DNA of 64,000 bases, from the NCBI GenBank assembly GCA_019912965.1, contig JAIOHM010000236.1, forward strand, positions 1-64,000, read 5' to 3'. The DNA is from Anaerolineae bacterium. Lineage in GTDB: Bacteria > Chloroflexota > Anaerolineae > Aggregatilineales > Phototrophicaceae. Positions 36,980 through 48,022 of the stretch are shown one piece after another (within the stretch, counting starts at the first letter, position 1; each line of letters begins with the position of its first letter). The position numbers and the translations under genes are program-made. The notes beneath the pieces were generated by a model, which was not told the origin of the DNA, did not search any database, and worked only from the letters and a program-made list of their open reading frames with translations.

Positions 36980-38395
36980 TTACCCACCCGGCTCGTTGGA
37001 TTGAGCTATCAATTCGATATCGCGCGCACCCACGCGGGCATTGCGAACACTTACCTCGACATCTTCATGAATTAACCCTGCCCAACATTGCTGCGGGTTT
37101 CGCGCCTCAATCAAGCGGGTCATCCGCACAGCACCCCACACCACACTTCTTGTACCTGCAGGTAAATAATAATACGTTTTACCACTTACCGGGTCAACCT
37201 GTGCGATCAAATCCTCTGCGGAACCAATCGCCCAACGCCAGGGGAAATCTGTTGGGCTGGTCGAACAGTTAAGTCCTACACGCCATGCACCTGATTCTTC
37301 AAATGTACCCATAGCGCCCCAGATTTGATCTTGCTGATAAATTGTTCCCGGAGGAGGGCCGCTGGTGCGAATAGGGACAGTTCCGTAATTATCGACCGTG
37401 AGCCGGAAGACCAGTAAATCGCCAACTGACATGGTAATTGTTTGGAAACCAAAATCCTCTGGATCATTCGGTACTGCGATCAGTTCACCCTGAACATTAG
37501 CCGAGGTGAAATAATGCTCATCGTATGGCATCGGCAGAAAAAGCACATCTATGCCAGTTGTTTGAGCCGCAATTTCAGCCTGCGGATCGCCCCCGCCCTC
37601 AACAGTGAGTGAGGTCATTTGCCGCACCCGCTGACCCTCGTCATCCTGCGCTACAGCAACTACTGTGTACGTTCCATTGGGTGGAGGCTGGACACCCAGA
37701 TCAATCCCGCCGTCATAATCGAATAGATGACGGCCTTCCTCCCCCGGTTTACGACCTTCCTTGACTTCTGGTACATAAATCGGGCCATCAGGCCCTTCCA
37801 GATACACAGTCAGGTCAGCAGGTTTGGGCAGATACACGTTGATATAGGTACGATCAGCAATTCCATCCTGATTAGGGGTAAAAACATCAGGTGATACGGT
37901 AAAACTGACGAGTTCCGGCAGTTGCTTTTCGCCGTCTTCAATCATCAATATTCCAATTATCTCCTGACTTGCACCAGTTTGCTCATCCTGTGCCTGCAAT
38001 CGCCAGGTGTAATGACCATCCGGTATCAAACGCCGTTCTACGATTCCCGAAATCGTTTCATCTGGCAGGATAAAACCATCCACCACACCACTGAACAAAA
38101 CTTTTTTCTCACCCGCGGTGCGTGGTTCATTATCACGAAAAACATAGGATGTTCCGCTATCACCCTCAAATACGAGTGAAATCCGCGCATTACGCGAAAG
38201 GGTATAAGAAAACTCGGTTACATCCGCCTCACCATCTGCGTTCGGTGTAATAGTTTCCAGTGAAAATCCGGCTTGGATAATTAGCGGCAAATTCGGCTGC
38301 AACAGGGCTTGTCCTCCTACAAGAACAACCGCCAGCACAACCACCGCAACCAGTGCCGTCAATACAATCGAGATTCGCATAGCGCTCCATCCCAT
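36980..38395 (-). CDS. Membrane-anchored protein with FlgD-like Ig domains
   Basis: 471 aa; N-terminal TM; 'DGHYTWRLQAQDEQTG', 'VSPDVFTPNQDGIADRTYINVYL'. Confidence 0.7.
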   Translation of the reverse strand: MGWSAMRISIVLTALVAVVVLAVVLVGGQALLQPNLPLIIQAGFSLETITPNADGEADVTEFSYTLSRNARISLVFEGDSGTSYVFRDNEPRTAGEKKVLFSGVVDGFILPDETISGIVERRLIPDGHYTWRLQAQDEQTGASQEIIGILMIEDGEKQLPELVSFTVSPDVFTPNQDGIADRTYINVYLPKPADLTVYLEGPDGPIYVPEVKEGRKPGEEGRHLFDYDGGIDLGVQPPPNGTYTVVAVAQDDEGQRVRQMTSLTVEGGGDPQAEIAAQTTGIDVLFLPMPYDEHYFTSANVQGELIAVPNDPEDFGFQTITMSVGDLLVFRLTVDNYGTVPIRTSGPPPGTIYQQDQIWGAMGTFEESGAWRVGLNCSTSPTDFPWRWAIGSAEDLIAQVDPVSGKTYYYLPAGTRSVVWGAVRMTRLIEARNPQQCWAGLIHEDVEVSVRNARVGARDIELIAQSNEPGG

Positions 38396-38517
38396 AGTAA
38401 AACGGATTTCCAGTCTAGCTTAAACCCGCTACCCCGCCAAGTGTGCTTTACTGGAATCACACTCTGGTGTAAACTCATGTTCCCCTGCATCAGCAACATC
38501 TAGAGGAATAAGCCACG

Positions 38518-40965
38518 TTGAGCAACCCGACCATCACTAATGAGTTCCAGAATATACCCAATGCCTTGCTAGACGATCATGGTTTGATCGAATGCCCGGT
38601 GATACTGTTACGTGGTCTGGTCATATTCCCCGGTGCGGTTTCGCCCATCGCCATTCGTAATTCACGTGCTCTGGCAGCGGCTCAAGTGGGGCTGCAAAAG
38701 CACAGAACCGTGATTGCCCTCACCCAACGTACATCAATTTCAACGGATGTTGAAAACTTATATACGGTTGGGACTGAAATTGCTCTGGGCAAAATGCTGC
38801 GAGACACCCATGAAGGACGAAATGTGCTGGCGCAAGGGCGGCGACGTATCAAAGTAGTAGAAATCGTTCAAACCGATCCATATATGGTGGTTAAGGCACG
38901 TCCTATCGAAGAAAACAATTTGGTCAGTGACGACACACAGGCTATCATGCAAACTGTTACCACCCTGCTCAAGCAGGTAGCCGAACTGAATCCTGTACTC
39001 CCGGAAGATGTCATTGACCATATCCTGTCTGCAACCTATCCGGGTTTAATGGCCGACTTGATTACTGCTTCCTTGGTGCTTAGTCTGGAAGAACGCCAGC
39101 GAATCCTCGAAATTCAGGATGTCGATGAACGTTTACAGCAGGTAGCACTCCTGCTAAATCAGGAACTGAATGTACTCGAACTCAAAGACGAGATTAATAG
39201 TCAGGTTCAGCAGGAAATGGATCGTAGTCAGCGCGAAGTCTACCTGCGCGAACAGATGCGTGTCATTCAAACCGAACTCGGCGAAAGCGATATTTTCCAG
39301 CAGGAAATCAATGAGGTGCGGGAACAGGTTTTCAAAGCCCACCTACCACCGGAAATTCATGACAAGGCTCTCAAAGAACTTTCCCGGTTGATGATTATGC
39401 CGCCGATGGCTCCCGAAGTCGGCATCATTCGCACCTATATTGATTGGCTGACCGGGATACCTTGGAATAAACAGACCGAAGACAAACTCAATATTGCCGA
39501 TGCGCAGGAAGTGCTGGACGAAGCCCATTATGGTCTTCCTAAAGTGAAAGACCGCATCCTCGAATACATCGCTGTTCGCAAACTGGCCGCCAGCAAAATG
39601 AAGAGTCCCATTCTCTGTTTCGTGGGCCCACCCGGCGTTGGTAAAACCTCACTCGGTAAAAGCATTGCCAAAGCGCTGGGGCGCGAATTCGTCCGAGTCA
39701 GCTTGGGTGGTGTGCGTGATGAAGCTGAAATTCGTGGCCATCGTCGCACCTATATTGGCGCTTTACCGGGGCGTGTTATTCAGACTATGCGGCGGGCTGG
39801 CACAACCAATCCCGTCTTCATTCTGGACGAAATCGACAAGCTGGGAATGGACTTTCGAGGTGATCCCTCATCCGCCCTATTAGAAGTGCTCGACCCAGAA
39901 CAAAATCATGCCTTCTCTGATCACTATCTGGAAGTCCCCTATGATCTCTCCAAGGTATTGTTCATCACCACTGCTAATGATCTCGAACCACTCCCGCCTG
40001 CGTTACTCGACCGTCTGGAAATTATCGAATTTTCGGGCTACACAGAGGAAGAAAAACTGGCAATCACCCGTAAATTCCTGCTACCTGCTCAGCTTGAAGC
40101 CCACGGATTGGATAACATCAAAATTACTTTTGAAAAACGTGCCCTTCAAGCCATCATCCGCCAATACACCTATGAAGCAGGGGTTCGTAATCTAAACCGC
40201 GAAATAGCCAATGTCTGCCGCAAAATTGCTCGTCTGGTGGCAGAAGAAAAACCTTACCCACCACACATCACTTCCAGTAAACTGATCGAGTATCTTGGCC
40301 CGCCACTCTATACCAGTAGTCGTGCCCATAAAGAAGATACCGTTGGCTTGGTAACTGGATTAGTGTGGACATACGATGGTGGCGACATTTCCATGATCGA
40401 GGTCTCTGTTCTGCCCGGTAAGGGTACACTGCTCATGACCGGACAGCTTGGCGATGTAATGCAGGAGTCGGCGCAGACCGCATTAAGCTATATGCGCGCC
40501 CGTGCCAGTGATTTTGATGTTCCTAGCGACGACTTTGAAAACTACGATGTTCACATTCATCTACCAGAAGGTTCTGTTCCCAAAGAAGGGCCGTCCGCAG
40601 GCATCACACTGGCTATCGCCATTATTTCAGCTTTCACCGAACGCAAGGCGCGAAGTGACTATGCGATGACCGGGGAAATCACATTGCGGGGCAAAGTGCT
40701 ACCCGTCGGTGGCGTCAAAGAAAAAGTATTGGCAGCACGTCGGGCAGGGATCAAAAAAGTCATACTGCCAGGGGATAACAAAAAAGACCTGATTGATGTA
40801 CCCAAAGAAGCACTCGATGATCTAAACTTCAGTTTCGTCACCGATATGCAGCAGGTGATTGACCGAGTACTGCTTCCACCACCGCCAGATGGCCGCAAAC
40901 GTGATCTGGAACGACAGGAAGACGAGAAAGATGAAAAAGACGAAAAGGATGAAAAACAGGCCTGA
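38518..40965 (+). CDS. lon: ATP-dependent endopeptidase Lon
   Basis: 815 aa, TTG start; LON N-domain, Walker [10 protein letters not shown], catalytic '[12 protein letters not shown]' and '[14 protein letters not shown]'. Confidence 0.98.
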   Translation: MSNPTITNEFQNIPNALLDDHGLIECPVILLRGLVIFPGAVSPIAIRNSRALAAAQVGLQKHRTVIALTQRTSISTDVENLYTVGTEIALGKMLRDTHEGRNVLAQGRRRIKVVEIVQTDPYMVVKARPIEENNLVSDDTQAIMQTVTTLLKQVAELNPVLPEDVIDHILSATYPGLMADLITASLVLSLEERQRILEIQDVDERLQQVALLLNQELNVLELKDEINSQVQQEMDRSQREVYLREQMRVIQTELGESDIFQQEINEVREQVFKAHLPPEIHDKALKELSRLMIMPPMAPEVGIIRTYIDWLTGIPWNKQTEDKLNIADAQEVLDEAHYGLPKVKDRILEYIAVRKLAASKMKSPILCFVGPPGVGKTSLGKSIAKALGREFVRVSLGGVRDEAEIRGHRRTYIGALPGRVIQTMRRAGTTNPVFILDEIDKLGMDFRGDPSSALLEVLDPEQNHAFSDHYLEVPYDLSKVLFITTANDLEPLPPALLDRLEIIEFSGYTEEEKLAITRKFLLPAQLEAHGLDNIKITFEKRALQAIIRQYTYEAGVRNLNREIANVCRKIARLVAEEKPYPPHITSSKLIEYLGPPLYTSSRAHKEDTVGLVTGLVWTYDGGDISMIEVSVLPGKGTLLMTGQLGDVMQESAQTALSYMRARASDFDVPSDDFENYDVHIHLPEGSVPKEGPSAGITLAIAIISAFTERKARSDYAMTGEITLRGKVLPVGGVKEKVLAARRAGIKKVILPGDNKKDLIDVPKEALDDLNFSFVTDMQQVIDRVLLPPPPDGRKRDLERQEDEKDEKDEKDEKQA

Positions 40966-40972
40966 TTAAAGT

Positions 40973-42406
40973 ATGAACACATCGGTTGAAGATATTCGGC
41001 AATTAATTAAATCCGGGCGTGGTTTACAGGCAGATTGGTTTGGCGACCAAACAGCGTCTAATATTCTGGCCGCCACAATGGCTGCAATGGCAAATACCCA
41101 GGGTGGTACACTCATATTGGGCATCATCGGGCAAAACGCCACAATCATTGGTGTACGCAACGCCGCCGAGGGAGTCGATTTGCTCCTGCAAGCCGCTCTT
41201 TCTATTGACCCTCCGCTTATTGTTCCGCTACCGCAGGTCACCCGAATCAACGGAAAAGCGGTTGTGTTGATTCACATCCCACCCGGAATGCCGCATGTCT
41301 ATGCGCTGGACGGACGTTATTTGCAGCGTCAGGGCACAGAAAATATAACGCTGAAATCCCGCGATCTGCGACGGCTCATCATTGAGCGCGGCGAAATCAG
41401 CTTTGAGGCGGAAATCCCACATGGCGCAAATCTGCATGATCTGGATTTGGATAAAGCCAGAGCCTATGTTGGGAATCTAGGCGGCATTGGGGAAAGCACG
41501 GTAGAGCAAGTCCTGGTTAAACGCGGCTGTCTGGTGGAATATGAAGGTGTTCTGCGTCCCACCAATGCGGGGATTCTCCTGTTCGGCAAAGACTCCCAGC
41601 GATTCATCCGGGGTGCAGACATCACTGCGGCCCGCTTTGGTGGCGAAACTATGAGCGACACCTTTACCCGTCAGGACATAGGTGGAACACTCCCTGACCA
41701 GATTCGCCGGGCTGAAACTTTTTTGGTTGATCATCTCCGCAAAGATATTCATATCGGCCAGTCAATGGCTCGTGCTGAAAGTTTTGAATATCCGCTAGAG
41801 GCCGTCCGCGAATTGGTCGTCAATGCTGTTGCCCATCGGGATTATCAGATCACGGGTGATGGTATCCGGCTCTTCATCTTCAGTAATCGTCTGGAAATCA
41901 CCAGTCCCGGCGGATTGCCCGGTCCGGTAACCATAGACAACATTAAAGACCAGCGCTTTTCCCGGAATCCTGCCATCGTTCAGGTACTTTCCGATATGGG
42001 CTTCATCGAACGCCTCGGTTATGGTGTTGACCGCGTGATCGACCTGATGCGTCAGCAAAAACTCCACGCCCCGGAATTTGAGGAAAAAGCAGGCGGATTC
42101 CGGGTCGTTCTTCGCAATGAACTCAGCGAAACACAATCGGAAATCAAAACTGTTACGCCATCCATCCAATTTAACGGTATTTATCAGGGCACAGAGATCA
42201 ACCCCCGGCAGGAAGCTGCACTCGTTTTTCTGCATCGCGAAAGCAGTAACTATCGCATCACTAACAGTGATTTGCAATCACTATGCCCGGAGGTTCACCC
42301 GGAAACCATCCGCCGCGATTTAGCCGATCTCGTCACTAAAAACATTCTCAAAAAGATGGGGCAAAAGCGAGGCTCATACTATGTCCTCAACCGCGACGAA
42401 CTGTGA
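40973..42406 (+). CDS. AlbA_2-like / HATPase_c_4 regulator (COG2865-type)
   Basis: 477 aa; '[12 protein letters not shown]', '[19 protein letters not shown]', '[14 protein letters not shown]'. Confidence 0.9.
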   Translation: MNTSVEDIRQLIKSGRGLQADWFGDQTASNILAATMAAMANTQGGTLILGIIGQNATIIGVRNAAEGVDLLLQAALSIDPPLIVPLPQVTRINGKAVVLIHIPPGMPHVYALDGRYLQRQGTENITLKSRDLRRLIIERGEISFEAEIPHGANLHDLDLDKARAYVGNLGGIGESTVEQVLVKRGCLVEYEGVLRPTNAGILLFGKDSQRFIRGADITAARFGGETMSDTFTRQDIGGTLPDQIRRAETFLVDHLRKDIHIGQSMARAESFEYPLEAVRELVVNAVAHRDYQITGDGIRLFIFSNRLEITSPGGLPGPVTIDNIKDQRFSRNPAIVQVLSDMGFIERLGYGVDRVIDLMRQQKLHAPEFEEKAGGFRVVLRNELSETQSEIKTVTPSIQFNGIYQGTEINPRQEAALVFLHRESSNYRITNSDLQSLCPEVHPETIRRDLADLVTKNILKKMGQKRGSYYVLNRDEL

Positions 42407-43355
42407 ACTGATCACGTTGGGCGAGACCATGTGGCGGCTCTCGCCACCGGGTCAGCATCAGCGTTTAGAAGCCACCAACAGTCTGGATATTCAAGTCGGC
42501 GGGGCGGAAAGCAATGTCGCTGTTGCTGTTGCCCGACTCGGCAAACAGGTCGCTTGGTGGTCACGATTGCCGGATAATCCATTAGGTCGCCATGTCGCTC
42601 AAACCATTCATGCTCATGGCGTAAACACGGCTAATGTATGCTGGGCAGAAGGGCGCTTGGGAACTTATTTTGTCGAATTTGGGAATGCCCCCCGACCCAC
42701 TCAGGTCATTTATGATCGCGCTCATTCTGCCGCCAGTCAGATGCAACCAAATGATTTTCCGTGGGAACAATTACTAGGGGCAAAATGGCTGCACCTCACA
42801 GGCATCACCCCGGCATTGAGTCAATCTTGTCTTCAAACTGTGCGCTGTGCATTTACTGAAGCCAATAAAGCAGGTATATCCATATCCTTCGATCTGAATT
42901 ACCGCGCAAAGCTTTGGACGCCAGCACAAGCCGCCCCAATTCTTGATGAACTGGCTGGACAAGCATCAATCGTTATTGCTGCCCAACGCGACATAAAAAC
43001 CCTCTTCGGAATTGAAGGTGAACTGGAAACCGTTTTACATCAACTGCATAGCCGCTGGAATGGGGCAACCATTGTTATAACCCAAAGCGCCAAAGGTGCA
43101 AGTAGTTTCGATGGGCACAACACCTACCATGTTCCCGCTTTTCATATCCAGAATCCGATTACCATCGGCGCTGGCGATTCCTTTGATGCGGGGCTGCTCT
43201 GTGCCCTGTTGGATAACAAACCACTACCTGATGCCCTGACTTATGGGAACGCCCTTGCTGCCCTCAAATTAACCATGCCCGGTGATATTGCCCTTGTTAC
43301 CCGACATGAGATCGAAAATCTGCTGCAACAAAACCCAACCACCCTCCTGCGCTAA
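42381..43355 (+). CDS. PfkB-family sugar kinase
   Basis: 324 aa; 'GGAESNVAVAVARLGKQVAWWSRLPDNPLGRHV', 'ITIGAGDSFDAGLLCALL'; overlaps upstream gene by 26 bp. Confidence 0.95.
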   Translation: MSSTATNCELITLGETMWRLSPPGQHQRLEATNSLDIQVGGAESNVAVAVARLGKQVAWWSRLPDNPLGRHVAQTIHAHGVNTANVCWAEGRLGTYFVEFGNAPRPTQVIYDRAHSAASQMQPNDFPWEQLLGAKWLHLTGITPALSQSCLQTVRCAFTEANKAGISISFDLNYRAKLWTPAQAAPILDELAGQASIVIAAQRDIKTLFGIEGELETVLHQLHSRWNGATIVITQSAKGASSFDGHNTYHVPAFHIQNPITIGAGDSFDAGLLCALLDNKPLPDALTYGNALAALKLTMPGDIALVTRHEIENLLQQNPTTLLR

Positions 43356-43402
43356 GACCTATGGCCGATGGTAGCCCCCTCCCTTCTGGTATATGATGGT
43401 TT

Positions 43403-44800
43403 GTGGGGATCAATATGGGGAATCAAATTATGTCGCGCATTGGCTTTATCTGCCTGTTCCTGCTGATTTTATCCGGGTGTAACCTGGGCAGTGCGCCAGA
43501 AGCCACGCTAGAGCCACCAACACCGGAAACTATCGCACTCACCTGTGATGAAATGGTCACGGAAGCCCTAGCAAAAGCAGGTACAATCTGCGAATCTACC
43601 GGACGTAACCAAGCCTGCTATGGCAACAATCTGGTACAGGCAGAATTAGAATCCGGCACCAATGCAACCTTCAACGTTGCTGGAGACATTGCTGACCTGT
43701 TCGCTATCAAAAGCCTCACCACATCCCCCTTGAATTTAGAGTCACGCACATGGGGTGTTGCTATCCTCAAAGTGCAGGCTAACCTGCCAGACACACTACC
43801 CGGACAGAATGTTACCTTTCTGCTCTATGGGGATGCGGCACTGGAAAACATCACCCCGCAGATGCAAGCTGTTGTTCTGAAAACCGGACTTACCGAAACG
43901 ACCTGTAGTGATGCACCTAAATCGGCACTACTTCTCCAATCGCCGGCAGGAACACAGGCAACGCTGACCATCAATGGTGCCAGTATCACCCTCGGCTCAA
44001 CCGTTTACATTACTTCTGAACAATTTAAGGAAATCGAAATCGCAACTATCGAAGGTTCAGCCGTCGTCAGCGCCTTTAATACCACTCGCATCGTTCAGCC
44101 CGGTGCAAAAGTTGGTCTGCTGCTTGGTGGTAGCGATGGTTTGGAAGTCGCCGGGCCGCCTTCCGAACCAGAACCTTTCGATGCCCAAGTGATACAGAAT
44201 GCCCCGTTACCACTTCTGGAACGGCAGATAATCGTACCACCACCCATTACCGAGTCAACCAACACAACCAGCACGCCAGTTTTGCCAACCCGCACGGCTG
44301 CCCCGGCGAACCCAACTTGCACCCCACGAGCAGACTGGACATTCACCTATACAGTACAGCGGGGTGATACCCTGTTCAGCATCGCCCAGCGCGTTGGACT
44401 GACATTAAACCAGCTTCAAGAGGGCAACTGCATTACCAACCCCAACTTGCTTCAGGCGGGACAAATTTTGCGTATACCCATCCAACTGGTGAGCACAAGT
44501 GCCCCGCCCAATACACCTGTACCCACCAACACCGCCGTCCCGACTGGCCCAAATCTGCGTGCGGATAATGTCATCATCAATACAGGTGAATGCACCACAA
44601 TTCGATGGGATGTTGCGAATGTGAGTCAGGTCTATTTTGAAGGGCAGCCCACAACGGGCAACAGCAGTCAGCAGGTGTGTCCAACCATCGATACCACTTA
44701 TACCCTGCTGGTTGTCTATCCGGATGGCAAACAAGCACCCTTCACTATTCGCGTACAGGTCGCCTTGCCACCAGAAACCACGCCCGAACTACAAAGATAG
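43403..44800 (+). CDS. LysM-domain lipoprotein
   Basis: 465 aa; lipobox 'LILSGC', LysM 'YTVQRGDTLFSIAQRVGLTLNQLQEGNCITNPNLLQAGQILRIP'. Confidence 0.9.
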   Translation: MGINMGNQIMSRIGFICLFLLILSGCNLGSAPEATLEPPTPETIALTCDEMVTEALAKAGTICESTGRNQACYGNNLVQAELESGTNATFNVAGDIADLFAIKSLTTSPLNLESRTWGVAILKVQANLPDTLPGQNVTFLLYGDAALENITPQMQAVVLKTGLTETTCSDAPKSALLLQSPAGTQATLTINGASITLGSTVYITSEQFKEIEIATIEGSAVVSAFNTTRIVQPGAKVGLLLGGSDGLEVAGPPSEPEPFDAQVIQNAPLPLLERQIIVPPPITESTNTTSTPVLPTRTAAPANPTCTPRADWTFTYTVQRGDTLFSIAQRVGLTLNQLQEGNCITNPNLLQAGQILRIPIQLVSTSAPPNTPVPTNTAVPTGPNLRADNVIINTGECTTIRWDVANVSQVYFEGQPTTGNSSQQVCPTIDTTYTLLVVYPDGKQAPFTIRVQVALPPETTPELQR

Positions 44801-44894
44801 TTCGTATTACAACCGCAGGCATTCCGCATAGAAGGTCTGCCCATGTCGTGGTATCCTTACCGACTGCAATTGGGCAGACTTGGAAATGTGAATA

Positions 44895-46442
44895 ATGTGG
44901 ATTCGTCGTATTTTGTTACTGAGTGTTTTGTTAGGTGCGTCGTGCCAGACGTTAAATATGCCAACTATCACGCCAACCGCTACTGCTACAGTCACGCCGT
45001 CCAGTACGCCAACAGCTACTTATACTGCTACAGTTACCTATGAACCGCCAACGGCAACCGCTACGGCGACATCAACAGCGACATTAACGCCGTCCATCAC
45101 ACCGACCCCTTCCCCTGTACTTCCGCCAACATTAACACCTCAAGCGGCGGTTGGATTCGTCTTTGATAACTGGAAACTGGTCGATTTGCCTGACGGAGCG
45201 CTCGATGTATTGAATGCACCAGCCATCGCCTTTCTCAATCTGAATAACCGGGACACAGTAGGCGACCGCCGAACACCGCAACCTGCCAACAACATTGAAA
45301 CGCTCTACTACCTGCCTCCCACCAGTTCCGCGGGGCGCATACCCATTCTCGAACTCGCAACCACCAACGGGAGTCAAATTTTCATCTCTGCTAATGGCAG
45401 GTCAATCGCCTATTTTCTGGAAGGTACACCCCAATCCACCGGATTATATGTGCTTGATCTCGAAAGTCGCATCAGTGCGCGTATCCTGCCTATCACATCG
45501 CTGGTTCAACGGGGTATGTCCAGTCAACCCCGTTGGTCATCTGATGGTTCGCGAATGGCAATTGCGCTGGAAACAGGTTATGACCTGGATATTTACACGA
45601 TTGGGCGGGACGGAGCAAACCTGCAAAATCTGACCAACGCAGGCTCATATGATTACTGGCCCGACTGGTCGCCCGACGGTCGTTATATGGCCTTTGTCTC
45701 CGACCGTGCGCGCTGCCCAAGCTGGGTACCTGGCGAACCCGGCGCATGCGATCCACTGACAACTGATCCGTTTCCAAGTGGCGGCAATGTCTATGTGTTG
45801 GAACTTAGCACCGGAACACTAAATCAAATTTCCGATCAATGGACTTCCGAACCACCTCGCTGGATCAACGCCAACCAGATTGCGTTTAGCAGCGGGGATC
45901 CTGCTTTTGGTGACCCGGAGCGTAAACTTTGGCTGGGCGATGTTCGCACCATGCAATCCAGAGAGATCAAACTGGCAGACGGCACCGACAACCCTATTCG
46001 GTTATCAGAAGCTTGGTTAGCAGATGGTAGTGCAGTCATTTATCAAAGTGTCAGCAACAACGTCAATGAACTGATTGCCATTCGTGTTGATGGAAGCCTG
46101 ATTGGACGCACGGATGAAATCAATCTTCCCCGTTATGGTTTGAGCACCTCATGGTCAGTTGATGGAACACGCATCGCAGTTGGCGGCGTAAACGGTCAAT
46201 GCCCATATGGTGCGCGCGTTCTGGATGGCAACATGAACTTCATTACGCGCGGTACGGCACCGCCCAGCATGTGCCAACCAATGTACTCACCGGATGGTCA
46301 ATGGCTTACTTTCACAGGCATCAACCCCCGTGTAGATGGACGGGTTGATGTTTATGTCGCCAATCCAAACGGTTCAGGCTCTGTCAACATGACCAGCGGC
46401 TTACGGGGCACAATCACCATGCTCGGATGGGTAGGAGGATAG
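44895..46442 (+). CDS. TolB-like/PD40 beta-propeller lipoprotein with T/P-rich linker
   Basis: 515 aa; 'LLGASCQTL' lipobox, T/P-rich tract, 'PRWSSDGSRMAIAL', 'DYWPDWSPDGRYMAFVSDR'. Confidence 0.9.
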   Translation: MWIRRILLLSVLLGASCQTLNMPTITPTATATVTPSSTPTATYTATVTYEPPTATATATSTATLTPSITPTPSPVLPPTLTPQAAVGFVFDNWKLVDLPDGALDVLNAPAIAFLNLNNRDTVGDRRTPQPANNIETLYYLPPTSSAGRIPILELATTNGSQIFISANGRSIAYFLEGTPQSTGLYVLDLESRISARILPITSLVQRGMSSQPRWSSDGSRMAIALETGYDLDIYTIGRDGANLQNLTNAGSYDYWPDWSPDGRYMAFVSDRARCPSWVPGEPGACDPLTTDPFPSGGNVYVLELSTGTLNQISDQWTSEPPRWINANQIAFSSGDPAFGDPERKLWLGDVRTMQSREIKLADGTDNPIRLSEAWLADGSAVIYQSVSNNVNELIAIRVDGSLIGRTDEINLPRYGLSTSWSVDGTRIAVGGVNGQCPYGARVLDGNMNFITRGTAPPSMCQPMYSPDGQWLTFTGINPRVDGRVDVYVANPNGSGSVNMTSGLRGTITMLGWVGG

Positions 46443-46445
46443 TCA

Positions 46446-47141
46446 ATGACGGTCTCAACCGAGACACGCATTCAGCAGCGCAATGCACAACTGAAAGCCA
46501 TCACTGAACGAACGCAGATGGATAAGTCTCACATCTATACTGCTGACAAACTGTCGGAAGAAAAAATCCGCTATCTGGCAGATCATTGTCAACACATTCT
46601 GGATGTGGGCAAATCTTCACGGGAGAAATTCGCATATTTCAAGCCGGGTCAAGCTGTAACCCTTGATCTGAACCAATATGGTGATTATCCAGATATCATT
46701 GACGATCTGTGCGATCTGCAAACAATCGCCCCAGAGTCGTTTGATGGCCTCGTATGTTTGGCCGTGCTAGAGCACGTTTATGATCCGCAAAGTGCGGTCA
46801 AAAACATGTACAGCGTTTTGCAAAAAAATGGCTGTTGTTTCGCCTATGTACCCTTCTTGTATCGCTACCATGCCCCTGCCGATCTGGCCTATCAGGATTA
46901 CTTCCGTTACACCCGTGATGGGGTTGCCTATCTGTTCCGCGATTTTAGCGAGGTAACCCTGTATCCCTGTCGCGGTGGTTATTCGACCATTCTCAATCTC
47001 ATGGGTTTCTGGAAGCACCGGGTTGAACGCACATTTGGACAAAGCATTAATAAATTCCTTGACCGTGCGGGCGGCTTGCTTAACCGGAATCGTGAAAGCG
47101 GGCTGCAGGCATCCGGCTATTTTATTTGGGCAGTGAAATAA
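46446..47141 (+). CDS. Class I SAM-dependent methyltransferase
   Basis: 231 aa; 'HILDVGKSSREKFAYFKPG', 'DGLVCLAVLEHVYDPQSAVKNMYSVLQKNG'. Confidence 0.85.
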   Translation: MTVSTETRIQQRNAQLKAITERTQMDKSHIYTADKLSEEKIRYLADHCQHILDVGKSSREKFAYFKPGQAVTLDLNQYGDYPDIIDDLCDLQTIAPESFDGLVCLAVLEHVYDPQSAVKNMYSVLQKNGCCFAYVPFLYRYHAPADLAYQDYFRYTRDGVAYLFRDFSEVTLYPCRGGYSTILNLMGFWKHRVERTFGQSINKFLDRAGGLLNRNRESGLQASGYFIWAVK

Positions 47142-47261
47142 AACTTCCTTATGATCGGCGTTCGCCAGCCCACGCTGGAAACGGTATAGTTTGTGGACAA
47201 AATCGGCAGGAGTATGCTCTTGCTCCAATAGTTCATTTTTGTACAAGGGGAATGGGAATTC

Positions 47262-48008
47262 ATGTCTCAACTCGCAGACCGTATTGCGGTTGTCACCGGA
47301 GGCAGCCGGGGCATTGGCCGGGGCATTGCGCTCGAACTTGCAAAGCGTGGCGCAACATTGGTGATCAACTACAACAGCAATGCTGATGCCGCTAACGAAG
47401 TGGTCGAGCAAATTAAGACAGGTGGCGGGCAAGCAATCGCTGTTCAGGCTGATGTGGGCACGGAAGATGGTGCGAATAGTCTCATCAAAGCCACAACCGA
47501 CGCCTACGGCAAAATCGACATTCTCATCAATAATGCAGGCACAACCCGCGATAACGTGATTATGTTGATGAAGCCCGAAGATTTCGATACAGTGATTCAA
47601 ACCAATCTCCGCAGCACATGGTTATGCTCCAAAGCCGCCGTCCGCACCATGATGCGGAAACGCTATGGGCGCATCGTCAATATCACCAGCATCAGTGGTA
47701 TCGCCGGAAATGCGGGGCAAACCAACTATAGCGCCAGCAAGGCCGGAATCATCGGTTTGACAAAAGCCCTCGCACGGGAAGTCGCTTCGCGTGGCATTAC
47801 GGTCAACGCGGTTGCACCCGGTTTTGTCCTGACCGATCTCACCAAAGACCTGCCAGAAGATATTACCAGCCAGTTGAATAATAACATTCCGTTGGGACGT
47901 TGGGGCGAAATTCAGGATGTGGCCTATTCCACCGCCTTCCTCGCCTCGGACGAAGCCGCTTACATCACTGGGCACGTGCTGGTGGTCGATGGCGGAATGG
48001 CGATGTAA
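47262..48008 (+). CDS. 3-oxoacyl-ACP reductase FabG-like SDR
   Basis: 248 aa; 'VVTGGSRGIGRGIALELAKRG', 'INNAGTTRD', 'YSASKAGIIGLTKALAREVASRGITVNAVAPGFV'. Confidence 0.95.
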   Translation: MSQLADRIAVVTGGSRGIGRGIALELAKRGATLVINYNSNADAANEVVEQIKTGGGQAIAVQADVGTEDGANSLIKATTDAYGKIDILINNAGTTRDNVIMLMKPEDFDTVIQTNLRSTWLCSKAAVRTMMRKRYGRIVNITSISGIAGNAGQTNYSASKAGIIGLTKALAREVASRGITVNAVAPGFVLTDLTKDLPEDITSQLNNNIPLGRWGEIQDVAYSTAFLASDEAAYITGHVLVVDGGMAM

Positions 48009-48022
48009 CAGGAGCAAAATCC

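Noticed and set aside
41795-42277. 160 aa minus-strand ORF
   Set aside because: Antisense to the AlbA_2-like gene
38518-43355. lon + AlbA_2 ATPase as a BREX-like or Lon-effector defence module
   Set aside because: Lon has standard housekeeping architecture and no PglX/PglZ/BrxC-like genes are present
46767-47600. 277 aa minus-strand ORF
   Set aside because: Antisense shadow across the methyltransferase and fabG genes, both of which have strong family motifs; composition not protein-like
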